From the NCBI GenBank assembly GCA_964623625.1, contig CAZUUJ010000001.1, positions 1 to 64,000 of the forward strand: a stretch of DNA of 64,000 nucleotides. The letters run 5' to 3'. The DNA is from CAZLGM01 sp964623625. Its GTDB lineage: Bacteria > Desulfobacterota > Desulfobulbia > Desulfobulbales > Desulfocapsaceae. A program made the translations under genes and the position numbers. The notes below the pieces were generated by a model that saw nothing but the letters and a program-made list of their open reading frames with translations, had not been told where the DNA came from and did no database searches. Below are positions 45,527 to 54,212 of this stretch, piece after piece. How positions within the stretch are numbered: position 1 is the stretch's first letter; each line of letters starts with the position of its first letter.

Positions 45527-46624
45527 ATGGAGACCACAGCCCAATCCCCCTTTCAGCCGCTTTTTGATCTGTTTCTGGGTAATCCGGTCTTTCTCGGCTC
45601 AACCATCATTTTTCTGACATTGATCGGGGTGTCCTTTGTTTCCTGGATCCTGTTTAAGCTAATGAAAAAACTGGCTGAGCGGACATCTCAAGAACTTGAT
45701 GATCAGATCGTCCGTATTTTACGAACACCGGTCTATTACTCCCTGCTGGCAAGCGGGATCGCTGTCGGGATTCAGGTCATGGAGCTGTCGGAAGGGATCA
45801 CCACCCTGATGATCAAATGTTTGAAATCAGGCGGCGTGATTTTCTGGACAATCTTTTTTATCCGGCTGGCCAGTCTGCTGCTTACCCGAGTGACCCATTT
45901 CTCTAAAAAGCGGGCCATCATTCAGCCAAGAACCGTTACCCTGTTCGACAACCTGGCAAAAGTCGCCATTTTCGGGCTGGGCGCCTACCTGATCTTCATC
46001 ATCTGGGATATCGATATGACCGCTTGGCTGGCATCGGCCGGTATTGTCGGTATTGCGATCGGTTTTGCCGCCAAGGACACCCTGGCAAACCTGTTTTCCG
46101 GTGTCTTTATTCTTGCCGATGCGCCCTATAAGATTGGGGATTATGTGGTCTTTGAGAACGGCGATCGAGGCAAAGTCACCAATATCGGTCTTCGCTCAAC
46201 CCGCATGCTGACCAGGGATGATGTGGAAATAACCATTCCCAACTCGATTATCGGCAACAGCCGGATCATCAATCAATCCGGTGGGCCATATGAGCGGTTT
46301 CGGCTGCGGGTCAAAGTCGGTGTCGCCTATGGAACCGATATCGATATGGTGCGTGATATCCTGCTGAACATAGCAAACGACGAAGAACTGGTCTGCACAA
46401 GGCCGGAACCCCGGGTTCGATTCCGTCTATTCGGTGCTTCAAGCGCGGATTTAGAACTGCTGTGCTGGGTATCTTCCCCGGAGTTGGCCGGACGCGCTCT
46501 TGATAATCTCAATGACGCCATTTATAAAGCTTTTGCCGAAAACAACATTGAGATCCCCTATACCAAGCAGGATCTCTATATCAAGCAATTGCCGGAAATC
46601 ACTCCTAAGCCGGATTTCTCATGA
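45527..46624 (+). CDS. MscS-family mechanosensitive channel
   Basis: 365 residues. N-terminal membrane helices, then the MscS pore helix and beta domain (ASAGIVGIAIGFAAKDTLANLFSG, then DAPYKIGDYVVFENGDRGKV) and a C-terminal alpha/beta domain. Releases solutes on hypo-osmotic shock. The start lies 7 bp after an M1 element. Confidence 0.93.
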   Translation: METTAQSPFQPLFDLFLGNPVFLGSTIIFLTLIGVSFVSWILFKLMKKLAERTSQELDDQIVRILRTPVYYSLLASGIAVGIQVMELSEGITTLMIKCLKSGGVIFWTIFFIRLASLLLTRVTHFSKKRAIIQPRTVTLFDNLAKVAIFGLGAYLIFIIWDIDMTAWLASAGIVGIAIGFAAKDTLANLFSGVFILADAPYKIGDYVVFENGDRGKVTNIGLRSTRMLTRDDVEITIPNSIIGNSRIINQSGGPYERFRLRVKVGVAYGTDIDMVRDILLNIANDEELVCTRPEPRVRFRLFGASSADLELLCWVSSPELAGRALDNLNDAIYKAFAENNIEIPYTKQDLYIKQLPEITPKPDFS

Positions 46625-46784
46625 ACATTTCGGAGTCCATGCTTACCTGTAAAATCAGTTAACATTTTGATATTTAAGGAAATTAATTCGACTTTATCGG
46701 TTCTGCTATTAACAGGTAATTATAGACTCAGAAATGCTCATCAAAGGCGAGCCGATCCAGCTACATCTGCTTTGTCACTGCACT

Positions 46785-46821
46785 GATCCAACAAGCATAG
46801 GCAACTATAGCTTGTTGGATC
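46785..46821. repeat. Hairpin related to the variable-arm family, copy E
   Basis: 12-bp perfect arms GATCCAACAAGC / GCTTGTTGGATC around the 13-nt loop ATAGGCAACTATA, which matches the loops of copies A-C (pattern xTAxxxxACTATx). Upstream CACTGCA recalls the left flank; the right flank is not conserved. I see nothing else in 46625-46923. Confidence 0.55.
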
Positions 46822-46923
46822 GTTTCGCGCATCTGCAGCCGCCTCGACTCGTGAGAAAACCTGGTGAACACCCATCAAATTGAAGTAAAAGAGGGATGAA
46901 ATCCGATTCCTCATGGTTTGTCA

Positions 46924-47334
46924 TTATCGCATAGCCCAGGGATAAAACGGTCCCGGCCCAAAATGTCTTTGCGGCCAATGATTGTTATGGCGAACCGGAT
47001 GATGTCTATAACGCCGTTTTTTTGCTCCAATCGCTGCCCCCCTGCCGATATCGATATGAACGGGTGAGACAATCCACCCTCTTTTCTTTTTACATACAGT
47101 AACCCTGACCTTCGACAGTTCACCGTTTAACCAGACTTTCATCGCAGCGGGGAAACAGTGACGTCCTCCCTTGTTCTTGACCCTGCCGATCTCAACCGTC
47201 ATCGGCCCCTGAACAAGATAAATGGAATCCGAAGATCTGTTCGGATGACGATGTGAGTTTTTCTGATGGGCGAAAACCTGGGACTGTATTCCGACAATAA
47301 CCAGAAGAAAAGTTATCAGCATTATCTTTTTCAT
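46924..47334 (-). CDS. Small secreted basic protein, His/Arg-rich tail
   Basis: 136 residues, ATG 47334 with GGAGG 7 nt upstream. Signal peptide about 1-22 (SQVFAH), central beta-like region (MTVEIGRVKNKGG, MKVWLNGELSKVRVTVCK) and a tail rich in His, Arg and Pro (RRYRHHPVRHNNHWPQRHFG). No family recognised. It may be cotranscribed with the upstream secreted protein and membrane regulator. Confidence 0.7.
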   Translation of the reverse strand: MKKIMLITFLLVIVGIQSQVFAHQKNSHRHPNRSSDSIYLVQGPMTVEIGRVKNKGGRHCFPAAMKVWLNGELSKVRVTVCKKKRGWIVSPVHIDIGRGAAIGAKKRRYRHHPVRHNNHWPQRHFGPGPFYPWAMR

Positions 47335-47538
47335 AGTGTACCTCCGTTTTAAAAGTGACCGGATAGGAGCAATTGCTCCCTTTTGCTTTTTTTATAAAAC
47401 GGAGATGAACCAAAAAAAAGACGATATCAGGTGATGTCGGGCCGACATCGACCACCTGATTGCGAAGTGGAGACAAACACTGCTGGCAACCAAGAAATCC
47501 GGGACCAACGGGACAGGCTGAATATACGGAGATTTTAC

Positions 47539-47979
47539 TTAAGGCTTGATAATTGATTCTATATATTTGCCGGAGATTGGATTGCGATAGCTCAGGATGG
47601 CAGAGACACTTGATTTTGATACCGGCCTGTTCAATTGAACCCGTAAGATGATGGTGCCAGACTCCATTTTCGATAGCCATTTAATCCGGCCCCCTTTGGA
47701 GTCGATTTTCCGGGCTCGAGGTTGACAGTCCACAACCGAAAAGTTAGGTGGTACTCTCAGGGTTAGGATGATATGGGACGGTCGAAGCTCTCCTGCTTGA
47801 ACACGAAGCTCGATTGTTCGGCCGGAGGAGGAAAGGAATTCCGCAAACACCGGCTCACTGGCCCGGCAGGCTTCTCCAAAAAGAACTAAACAGGCAAGAA
47901 TTAATCCAGCCAGGCTGCAGATCACGCGGTTAGGCAACAGCTCTTTTTCATCTTTATTGTTCGCTTGAACGGTGAACAC
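47539..47979 (-). CDS. Secreted protein of unknown function
   Basis: 146 residues from GTG 47979, preceded by AAAGGAG at 5 nt; longer in-frame starts overlap the regulator gene and look less likely. N-terminal signal/anchor (VICSLAGLILACLVLFGEA), then a beta-rich domain (IELRVQAGELRPSHIILTLR, GTIILRVQLNRPV) similar in tone to domains of the membrane regulator upstream. 25 bp after that gene. Confidence 0.6.
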   Translation of the reverse strand: MFTVQANNKDEKELLPNRVICSLAGLILACLVLFGEACRASEPVFAEFLSSSGRTIELRVQAGELRPSHIILTLRVPPNFSVVDCQPRARKIDSKGGRIKWLSKMESGTIILRVQLNRPVSKSSVSAILSYRNPISGKYIESIIKP

Positions 47980-48004
47980 GATAACTCCTTTTCTACTGGA
48001 TTTG

Positions 48005-48928
48005 TCAGGGCAATACCTTAAACCCTCCCTTCTCCCTGTCCCATTGGTAACCGGAACCGGACCATATCTGTTCAATGAGCGTAAAATCGATCCCCTCACT
48101 GTCGCCGAACTGGTCATAGACATAGAGGATCTCCGGATCGCTGATTTTCATATCACCATCCCGGTCAGCCCAGTGAGACCCATCAATTATCACTCTGTTT
48201 TTGCCCTGCACGGCCACCATACCACCATGACCCACCGAAACACTGCCCGCAAAATCAGTACTCTTCTCGATGCCGGATCGAAATTTGACCAGATACATAA
48301 ATCGAGTCCTTCCCTTAATTTTTTGAAGCCATTTCAGTTCTCTTCCCTGTTGGCCCGAAGTGTTTACAGAAGGAATAGCCAGCTCCACTTCTGCACCGAT
48401 AGGTAACAGTTCCTTGACAATAACCGACTGTTGTTCCTCATGGGGGCCGAGCACTTCAAGAATAACAGGAAATACCAGACCGGGAGCCGTTCTTTCCGGC
48501 AACACTCTGTAAGCAACCAGCAATTGATCATTTCCCTGGGGTATCAACCAGATAGCGACAACAACACACATCATGAGCACAAAAAAACAGCCGGCAATGA
48601 GGTGACGTATGCCTCGTCCCCGGTTGATCTTTGGATGAACGGTATCGGCTGCTTTTTGTTGTTCCTGATCCTTTTGCCCTTTAACTCCTTCAAGGATTGC
48701 CGACAGTTCAACCCCTAAAGCCTCTGCCAGCTTGATCCCGTTTTCTTTTTTTATAGAGGGATATCGGTGGTTTTCCCATCTTGACACCGTATCGGTTGTT
48801 ACACCGACGGCTGTGGCAATGTAAAGCTGGGTCAACCCTTTTCTTTCCCGATAGCTCCGGACACAGTCACCATCAATTTGGATCATGGCAGTCGGACCGT
48901 CAGCATGTGCTTCGTTTCTTTCCGTCAT
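48005..48928 (-). CDS. Membrane-spanning XRE-type regulator with periplasmic domain
   Basis: 307 residues from ATG 48928. Cytoplasmic helix-turn-helix (RSYRERKGLTQLYIATAV, TDTVSRWENHRYPS), one transmembrane helix (about 110-130, GCFFVLMMCVVVAIWLIP), then a periplasmic part with a beta-rich domain and a dockerin/EF-hand-like DRDGDMKISDPE. The topology is RodZ-like, suggesting a one-component transmembrane regulator or scaffold. In an apparent operon with two secreted proteins. Confidence 0.75.
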   Translation of the reverse strand: MTERNEAHADGPTAMIQIDGDCVRSYRERKGLTQLYIATAVGVTTDTVSRWENHRYPSIKKENGIKLAEALGVELSAILEGVKGQKDQEQQKAADTVHPKINRGRGIRHLIAGCFFVLMMCVVVAIWLIPQGNDQLLVAYRVLPERTAPGLVFPVILEVLGPHEEQQSVIVKELLPIGAEVELAIPSVNTSGQQGRELKWLQKIKGRTRFMYLVKFRSGIEKSTDFAGSVSVGHGGMVAVQGKNRVIIDGSHWADRDGDMKISDPEILYVYDQFGDSEGIDFTLIEQIWSGSGYQWDREKGGFKVLP

Positions 48929-49184
48929 GGATGATTTTTCATCTCTTTGTCTAAATAGAAAAACGTCGGCAGGAAATTCCTTTGGTGCGCTTTGGAACAA
49001 GGAAAATTATGAAAATCGATCCGGTCGCCTGTTATTTCTCCACATCGTCTTTTGTTTGTTTACAGTTTGCTTCAACCCTACTATAAAACGGAAAAATGAA
49101 CGACCATAAACGGGCAATACATTTTACAAGCAACCATCCGACCCCATTTAGCCCGGAACATGACAGTCAAGGAGAAACAGATTA

Positions 49185-49547
49185 ATGGATATCCCTCAAA
49201 TGATTCAAGATGTAAAAAACCAACCCGGTTTCACAGACAACGTCGGCATGATTCTCATTCATAACGGTGTTGTCAGAAACTGGTCCCGGAATGATAAGGC
49301 CGCTGTGGCCTCCCTTGAAGTGACCCCCGATTTTGACAGAATCGAATCACTTCGGCAGGAATTTCTCAAGTCCCCAGGAATTTTCGATATTAAAATTAAG
49401 GCGTTTTCCGGCACCTTTCAACCCGGGGATGATCTTCTGTACATCGTTGTGGCCGGAGACCTCAGAGAAAACGTTAAACCTGTCCTGGCCGAGCTGTTGG
49501 ACAGAGTTAAAGCCGAAGCTGTCTCAAAAAAAGAGATAAAGGAGTAA
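49185..49547 (+). CDS. MoaE-like protein (molybdopterin synthase large-subunit family)
   Basis: 120 residues, ATG 49185 with AAGGAG upstream. GMILIHNGVVRNWSRND and YIVVAGDLRENV follow the MoaE fold pattern, and the end (SKKEIKE) recalls the C-terminal KKE. The canonical HR dyad is not visible, so activity as the sulfur-transferring MoaE is uncertain. A molybdopterin enzyme is present at 60459. Confidence 0.65.
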   Translation: MDIPQMIQDVKNQPGFTDNVGMILIHNGVVRNWSRNDKAAVASLEVTPDFDRIESLRQEFLKSPGIFDIKIKAFSGTFQPGDDLLYIVVAGDLRENVKPVLAELLDRVKAEAVSKKEIKE

Positions 49548-49692
49548 AAGCGTCACGATAAGGTTTATTGATCCTGTTCCTCCACTTGACACCAACAGTC
49601 ATACTGACATACAATTAAATCATAGTTGAGCAACACTGTATGACAGTAATATTAGGCAACGGCTTTTTTAACCCATCACCACGGAGGGAACT

Positions 49693-49902
49693 ATGGCAAA
49701 GAGCGTCTATAAAATCATCGAACTGGTTGGCACAAGCCCGAAATCATGGGAAGAGGCTGCAAAAAACGCGGTTGAAATGGCAGGTAAATCCGTAAAAGAT
49801 TTACGTATCGCTGAAATCGTCAAACTTGATATGCAAATCAATAAGAACAAAGTCGCAACGTATCGGGCAAGGGTGTGTTTATCATTTAAATACAAAAAAT
49901 AA
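49693..49902 (+). CDS. Dodecin
   Basis: 69 residues, family length. Flavin-binding dodecamer that stores or buffers FMN/riboflavin. Typical KIIELVGTSPKSWEEAAKNA (with the flavin-stacking Trp) and ATYRARVCLSFKY. A good site (GGAGG) precedes the ATG and a terminator follows. Confidence 0.93.
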   Translation: MAKSVYKIIELVGTSPKSWEEAAKNAVEMAGKSVKDLRIAEIVKLDMQINKNKVATYRARVCLSFKYKK

Positions 49903-49942
49903 TTTTTAGATTTTTCATCCATTTTCCTGTCGAACGCTCACC

Positions 49943-49978
49943 GCATGGACCGACGCACGTCGGTTCATGCTTTTTTTT
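49943..49978 (+). terminator. Rho-independent terminator after dodecin gene
   Basis: 12-bp stem GCATGGACCGAC / GTCGGTTCATGC with a GCAC loop and one wobble, followed by eight T. 40 bp after the dodecin stop. Confidence 0.88.
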
Positions 49979-50133
49979 AATTTACTCACCGAGTCAGCCG
50001 GAACCACAAAGTGTTATCTGCCCACACCTCCCAACTTACCACTGAAGAGCACAAGACGCCTGACTAGTCGACTAATCATGCAACCGGCTGGCATGTAAAC
50101 AAATTATTGGTGGTATCAGGATAATCTATATGA

Positions 50134-50358
50134 TATAATCCGCAACCATAAGCGGGCAATGGGCTACGCGCGTACCTGACAGCCCGAAAGATTGAATACC
50201 CTTGGCAAGAGGAGCTGGTTGTTTCGGGTCGTTCTTTCAGGTGTCCACTTCATTCCAACACCTGAGTGAGAAACAGTATTCCAAACTACAGGTTCTGATC
50301 CAAATGGTGAGCCCGAAGGTCGCCGGCAAAGGATCACACCTATTTCGTGGGTCTGATT
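50134..50358 (+). promoter_or_regulatory. Promoter-like box and long structured leader
   Basis: TATAAT at 50134-50139 (-35 weak) precedes about 220 nt of non-coding sequence before the next gene. It includes GGGCT/AGCCC (50161-50165, 50181-50185) and a possible hairpin near 50308-50338 (GTGAGCC ... GGATCAC). It matches no riboswitch class I know. The part from 49979 to 50133 shows nothing. Confidence 0.3.
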
Positions 50359-51315
50359 ATGACTACATCGCCATCATCCACCCAGGAGCAGATTAATGCT
50401 CTTTTTAAAGGAATTCAAAGCAGTGTTCTCAATTACGATTCCTTCAGAAGTGAAATCAGAAAGAAGAGGCTGTCTGGGGAAATGATCATTCGCAACGGAA
50501 GTCTCTCCATTTCTCTACTTTATCTCCAGGGCAGACCCACTCTTGACTCACGACGAATAGGAGTATCCAGAACCCTGGAACTTATCCATTCTCCCAGTGC
50601 GATACTCGACTTTTTTATCCTGGACGTCAGTCTGGCACTTGCTTATTCTTCGACCATGAACGGTAAAAGGGTGTGGGAAAGCGATAGTGTCACTAAAGAT
50701 CAGATCAAAAAAATCGCTGCCCTTTCCAAACAGAAAAAAATGACTGGACACCTCGGCATCCACAATGGAGATGGGGCTGTTCATCGTCTCTTTATCCGGG
50801 ACGGTAACCTGTTGGGGCTCTATGATGTTGAAAACGGCTGGAAGAAGATCGGGCCTGAAAAGGCATTGATCAACGGAAAAAAACTGGATCTGATCCTGGC
50901 TCCAGATCCAGACAACTTATTGGAACAGGAGGAAAAACCCACTCCATCCAATGAAACCACCAATGTGGAATCGGTTGATGCCGAAGATACGGAAAACCTA
51001 TTGCACCACTTAAATGACTTCATCTCTCTCCTTACGGACAAAGTTGGTGAAAAACCGGTGAAATACTCATTGGCAAAGTGGTTTGACAATATCCCTTTTC
51101 TGACTATACGAGGCATCAAACTATCCAGGGCTGGCGATTCGGAGCCTTTGAGTTCGGATGACCTGAAAACAATCGGGCAATCCACCCAACAATTTGCAAA
51201 AGCGATGGTTGAAATCGTTGGAAAACAATGGGTTGACGACCAGCTCTCCAACCTTCGGGCAGAACACACAACCCTTTTAAACAAACTCAATTTTACCCTT
51301 TTCTTATCGGTTTAA
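50359..51315 (+). CDS. Protein of unknown function (two-domain, cytoplasmic)
   Basis: 318 residues from ATG 50359 (GTG 50347 possible). No signal peptide or membrane segment. The first half has repeated strands (LSGEMIIRNGSLSISLLYLQG, MTGHLGIHNGDGAVHRLFIRDG) that look like two related beta modules, reminiscent of DUF4388-type domains. An acidic linker (EEKPTPSNETTNVE) and a helical C-terminus follow. 9 bp before a membrane-protein gene. Confidence 0.65.
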   Translation: MTTSPSSTQEQINALFKGIQSSVLNYDSFRSEIRKKRLSGEMIIRNGSLSISLLYLQGRPTLDSRRIGVSRTLELIHSPSAILDFFILDVSLALAYSSTMNGKRVWESDSVTKDQIKKIAALSKQKKMTGHLGIHNGDGAVHRLFIRDGNLLGLYDVENGWKKIGPEKALINGKKLDLILAPDPDNLLEQEEKPTPSNETTNVESVDAEDTENLLHHLNDFISLLTDKVGEKPVKYSLAKWFDNIPFLTIRGIKLSRAGDSEPLSSDDLKTIGQSTQQFAKAMVEIVGKQWVDDQLSNLRAEHTTLLNKLNFTLFLSV

Positions 51316-51324
51316 GGAGAACTC

Positions 51325-52038
51325 ATGCAAATCATGCGGGTGACATTAGGGACCCTGACAGGTCTTGGCGTTTTCTGGGGTTTTGCTCTTTTTTTTCTTG
51401 AAAATCCTCTCTGGCAATGGTGTGTCGTTGTCCTGGGTGCCAGCATGACACTGACTATTTTCCTGAAGGGGTTTTATATTGGCATGGATTCCCTGAGGGG
51501 AAGATTCCACGCGATTTTAGGAACGGGTGCTGCTCTTCTCACATTGGCAATTATCGGAACTCTGGTTGAAATACCCCATCACTTTATGGTCTCTCTCCAC
51601 TGTCTGGCCCGGGTTGTCTTTGTCATCTCTGTTGCCCTCATGCATCTGGGCCTGAAAAAACAGGGATACTCGCTGTCGATTACCGAATGGGCTGAAGTGC
51701 TCGTTGTTTTTGTGGCCCTTGCCGGAACGGGCCTGTGGTTTTTCTATGTCACTTTCACGATAACCGACGTATTATTGACCCTGCTTGTCTATCTTTCCCT
51801 GGCCATTCTTCTGATAACCTTATCGGTTGTCCGGATCTACCTGGGCTCTAATCTTGGCTGGTTGTGGACGCTCGGTGCGGTCAGTGTGCTGTTTATCACT
51901 CTGGGCGATATAGCCATGGCGTACAGCTCCTCTGCAGGTCTGAGCGCGGCAAACCTGGCTTCCCTGGGAATTCTTCAGTACTCCGCCTGGGGAATGTTAT
52001 GTCTGATCATGACCCTGGTCTCTCTCCAGTTCGAGTAG
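51325..52038 (+). CDS. Integral membrane protein, about seven helices
   Basis: 237 residues, ATG 51325 with AAGGAG upstream. Hydrophobic throughout, about seven transmembrane segments; no family recognised. Probably cotranscribed with the preceding unknown gene. Its last 42 nt overlap the convergent ppk2 gene. Confidence 0.75.
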   Translation: MQIMRVTLGTLTGLGVFWGFALFFLENPLWQWCVVVLGASMTLTIFLKGFYIGMDSLRGRFHAILGTGAALLTLAIIGTLVEIPHHFMVSLHCLARVVFVISVALMHLGLKKQGYSLSITEWAEVLVVFVALAGTGLWFFYVTFTITDVLLTLLVYLSLAILLITLSVVRIYLGSNLGWLWTLGAVSVLFITLGDIAMAYSSSAGLSAANLASLGILQYSAWGMLCLIMTLVSLQFE

Positions 52039-52890
52039 CGTACGCATCTCATCAAACCGGGCCTTCTCTTTAGGAGCCACCTTTGGATATCTCAGGGAGA
52101 GCGACTCCAGTGTGCCCCGGATAATACGGGCAACATTTAGCCGCATGGCCGGTTTGTTATCGGCCGGAATAGCATACCAGGGAGACCATGGACGGGAGGT
52201 CGCACCAAGAGCATGCTCATAGGCGGTCATATATTCCGGCCAGTATCCTCTTTCCGTCACATCTCCAGCTGAAAATTTCCAATGTTTCTCCGGTTCGTTG
52301 AGGCGCGACAGGAACCTGTTGCGTTGCTCGCTTTTTGAAATATTCAACCAGAACTTCAGGATGACCGTACCGTTTCTGGCCAGGTGCTTCTCATGGTCCC
52401 GGATCGACTCAAAACGCTCCTCCCAGATATTGGACAAATCCAGGTTTGATGGAAGTTGCTGATAATCGAGGTATTCCGGGTGGACCCGTACCACCAGCAC
52501 CTCCTCGTAATAGCTGCGATTAAAAATTCCGATACGGCCCCGCTCCGGCAGCCGCATGGTTGTCCGCCAGAGGAAATCATGGTCAAGCTCCCGGGATGAC
52601 GGTTTTTTAAACGAGAATACCTGGCAACCGGCAGGATTCACACCACTCATCACCGCCCGGATTGTCCCGTCCTTACCGGCCGCATCCATAGCCTGGAAGA
52701 TCAGCAACAGGGCGTGTCGGTCATGAGCGTAAAACACCCGCTGCAGGTCATGCAGCCGCTCCACTTCCTTTTCCAGCTCTTTTTTCAGTTCCTTCTTTGA
52801 TCGATTGGTCTTCTCCCTGCTTGGTGAGTCCTTAAGGCAAAACCCGCCGTCAAATGGAACACAATATGGACTGGTTTGGGCTGTAAACAT
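51997..52890 (-). CDS. ppk2: Polyphosphate kinase 2
   Basis: 297 residues. Uses polyphosphate to phosphorylate nucleotides. Walker A-like FQAMDAAGKDGTIRAVMSGV, lid NRSYYEEVLVVRVHPEYL and WSPWYAIPADNKPAMRLNV match the family. Length fits a class that phosphorylates ADP/GDP or AMP; I cannot tell which. The 3' end overlaps the membrane-protein gene on the other strand. Confidence 0.93.
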   Translation of the reverse strand: MFTAQTSPYCVPFDGGFCLKDSPSREKTNRSKKELKKELEKEVERLHDLQRVFYAHDRHALLLIFQAMDAAGKDGTIRAVMSGVNPAGCQVFSFKKPSSRELDHDFLWRTTMRLPERGRIGIFNRSYYEEVLVVRVHPEYLDYQQLPSNLDLSNIWEERFESIRDHEKHLARNGTVILKFWLNISKSEQRNRFLSRLNEPEKHWKFSAGDVTERGYWPEYMTAYEHALGATSRPWSPWYAIPADNKPAMRLNVARIIRGTLESLSLRYPKVAPKEKARFDEMRTLLELERDQGHDQT

Positions 52891-53056
52891 GTTTTCCCCC
52901 TGTTGCTCTCTTTTTTATGACTTGACGAAGAGGTCTGGGCCTCTGAGAAACACTAAATATCGTATATTTACTTCAAATCATTGCCTTGTTTGTCAAATTA
53001 TAGCATAATCAATCTGAGTATATACTTAACTCAACGACTAGAAAAGTCATCTCTGT

Positions 53057-54019
53057 ATGAAATCAAAACGCCATAAGCTCTCAATCCTCATTGTTGACGA
53101 TAATTCGGATAACCTGCTTCTTCTGGAAAGCATGTTGGAGGAATTTGGTGTGAACATTGTTTCCGCCTTAAGCGGAAAACAGGCTATTGAACATGCAGAA
53201 AAACAGGATTTTGCCCTCATTCTGCTTGATGTCATGATGCCGGAGATGGACGGCTACGAAACAGCAACCCAGCTTAAGCGTTCTGAAAAAACAAAACACA
53301 TTCCCATTATTTTTTTAACGGCCCTTGCCCAAAGCAATCAGGACTTGGAAAGGGGGTATGAAGTCGGTGCCGTCGACTTTCTGCTGAAACCGATTGAACC
53401 GATCGTTTTGGAGTCCAAAGTCAGAATATTCCTAGAAATGGCCAGGCGGCAGGAAAAACTGACGGAGGCAACACAGCTGATAAAAAAACAGAATATTAAA
53501 CTAGAACAGAAGGCCATCCGCGACAGCCTCACCGGTCTGTACAATCACGAATATCTAAAAGAGCAACTGGCCGATGAGGTTGAACGTGCCAGCCGGTACC
53601 ACTCCCACCTCTCTTTTCTACTGATGGACCTGGATCATTTCAAGAATGTTAATGATACCTGCGGCCATCCTTACGGTGATTACGTTCTCCATGAGTTTGC
53701 TCGGCGAGTTACCAATATGACCAGGCATTCCGATGTATTCGGACGCTACGGTGGTGAAGAGTTTGCACTCATCATGCCGCATACCGACTGCCAATCCGCC
53801 CAACTGGTCGCTGAAAAAATACGTAAAAAAATCAGCGCAAAAGAATTTTCCAGCGACGGCCATAACCGATTCATCACCGTCTCAATCGGCATCTGTTCCT
53901 TTTTCGGCGATAAGATCGTAAGCCCTGGTGAATTTGTCGAATTTGCCGACAAGGCGCTCTACCAGGCAAAAGGATCCGGCAGAAACTGTGTTATATTTTA
54001 CAAGCCCGAAAGCAATTAG
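53057..54019 (+). CDS. Response regulator with GGDEF diguanylate cyclase domain
   Basis: 320 residues. Receiver domain (1-125) with IVDDNSDN, phosphoacceptor in LLDVMMPEMDGYE and LLKPI; coiled linker; GGDEF domain (about 160-315) with DLDHFKNVNDTCGHPYGD and the active GGEEF (FGRYGGEEFALIMPH). PleD/WspR-like producer of c-di-GMP. No RxxD inhibitory site seen before GGEEF (the sequence there is TRHSD). Two PilZ proteins in the window are possible receivers. Confidence 0.93.
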   Translation: MKSKRHKLSILIVDDNSDNLLLLESMLEEFGVNIVSALSGKQAIEHAEKQDFALILLDVMMPEMDGYETATQLKRSEKTKHIPIIFLTALAQSNQDLERGYEVGAVDFLLKPIEPIVLESKVRIFLEMARRQEKLTEATQLIKKQNIKLEQKAIRDSLTGLYNHEYLKEQLADEVERASRYHSHLSFLLMDLDHFKNVNDTCGHPYGDYVLHEFARRVTNMTRHSDVFGRYGGEEFALIMPHTDCQSAQLVAEKIRKKISAKEFSSDGHNRFITVSIGICSFFGDKIVSPGEFVEFADKALYQAKGSGRNCVIFYKPESN

Positions 54020-54068
54020 CCTGCATCCTCATGAACGTCCGGGAACCTTTCAGACCAGGCATGCTTAA

Positions 54069-54212
54069 CCCGGATTATTCATGAATTTTGGCAATACATA
54101 TTATTGACTTAAATCCCAATAAGTTGTCTCAGATTTTATTACTATCGCATTGTTACACAGTGTGTTTTTAACATTTATACGATTAAGGAAAAACGTTCAT
54201 AAATAATCCGGG
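54069..54212. mobile_element. MITE-like element (family M2), about 144 bp, TA-flanked
   Basis: Inverted ends CCCGGATTATTCATGAA (54069-54085) and TTCATAAATAATCCGGG (54196-54212), 16 of 17 matching, with TA close to both ends, as for IS630/Tc1-type insertions. No ORF. The right edge supplies the TAG stop of trmO. Confidence 0.7.
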
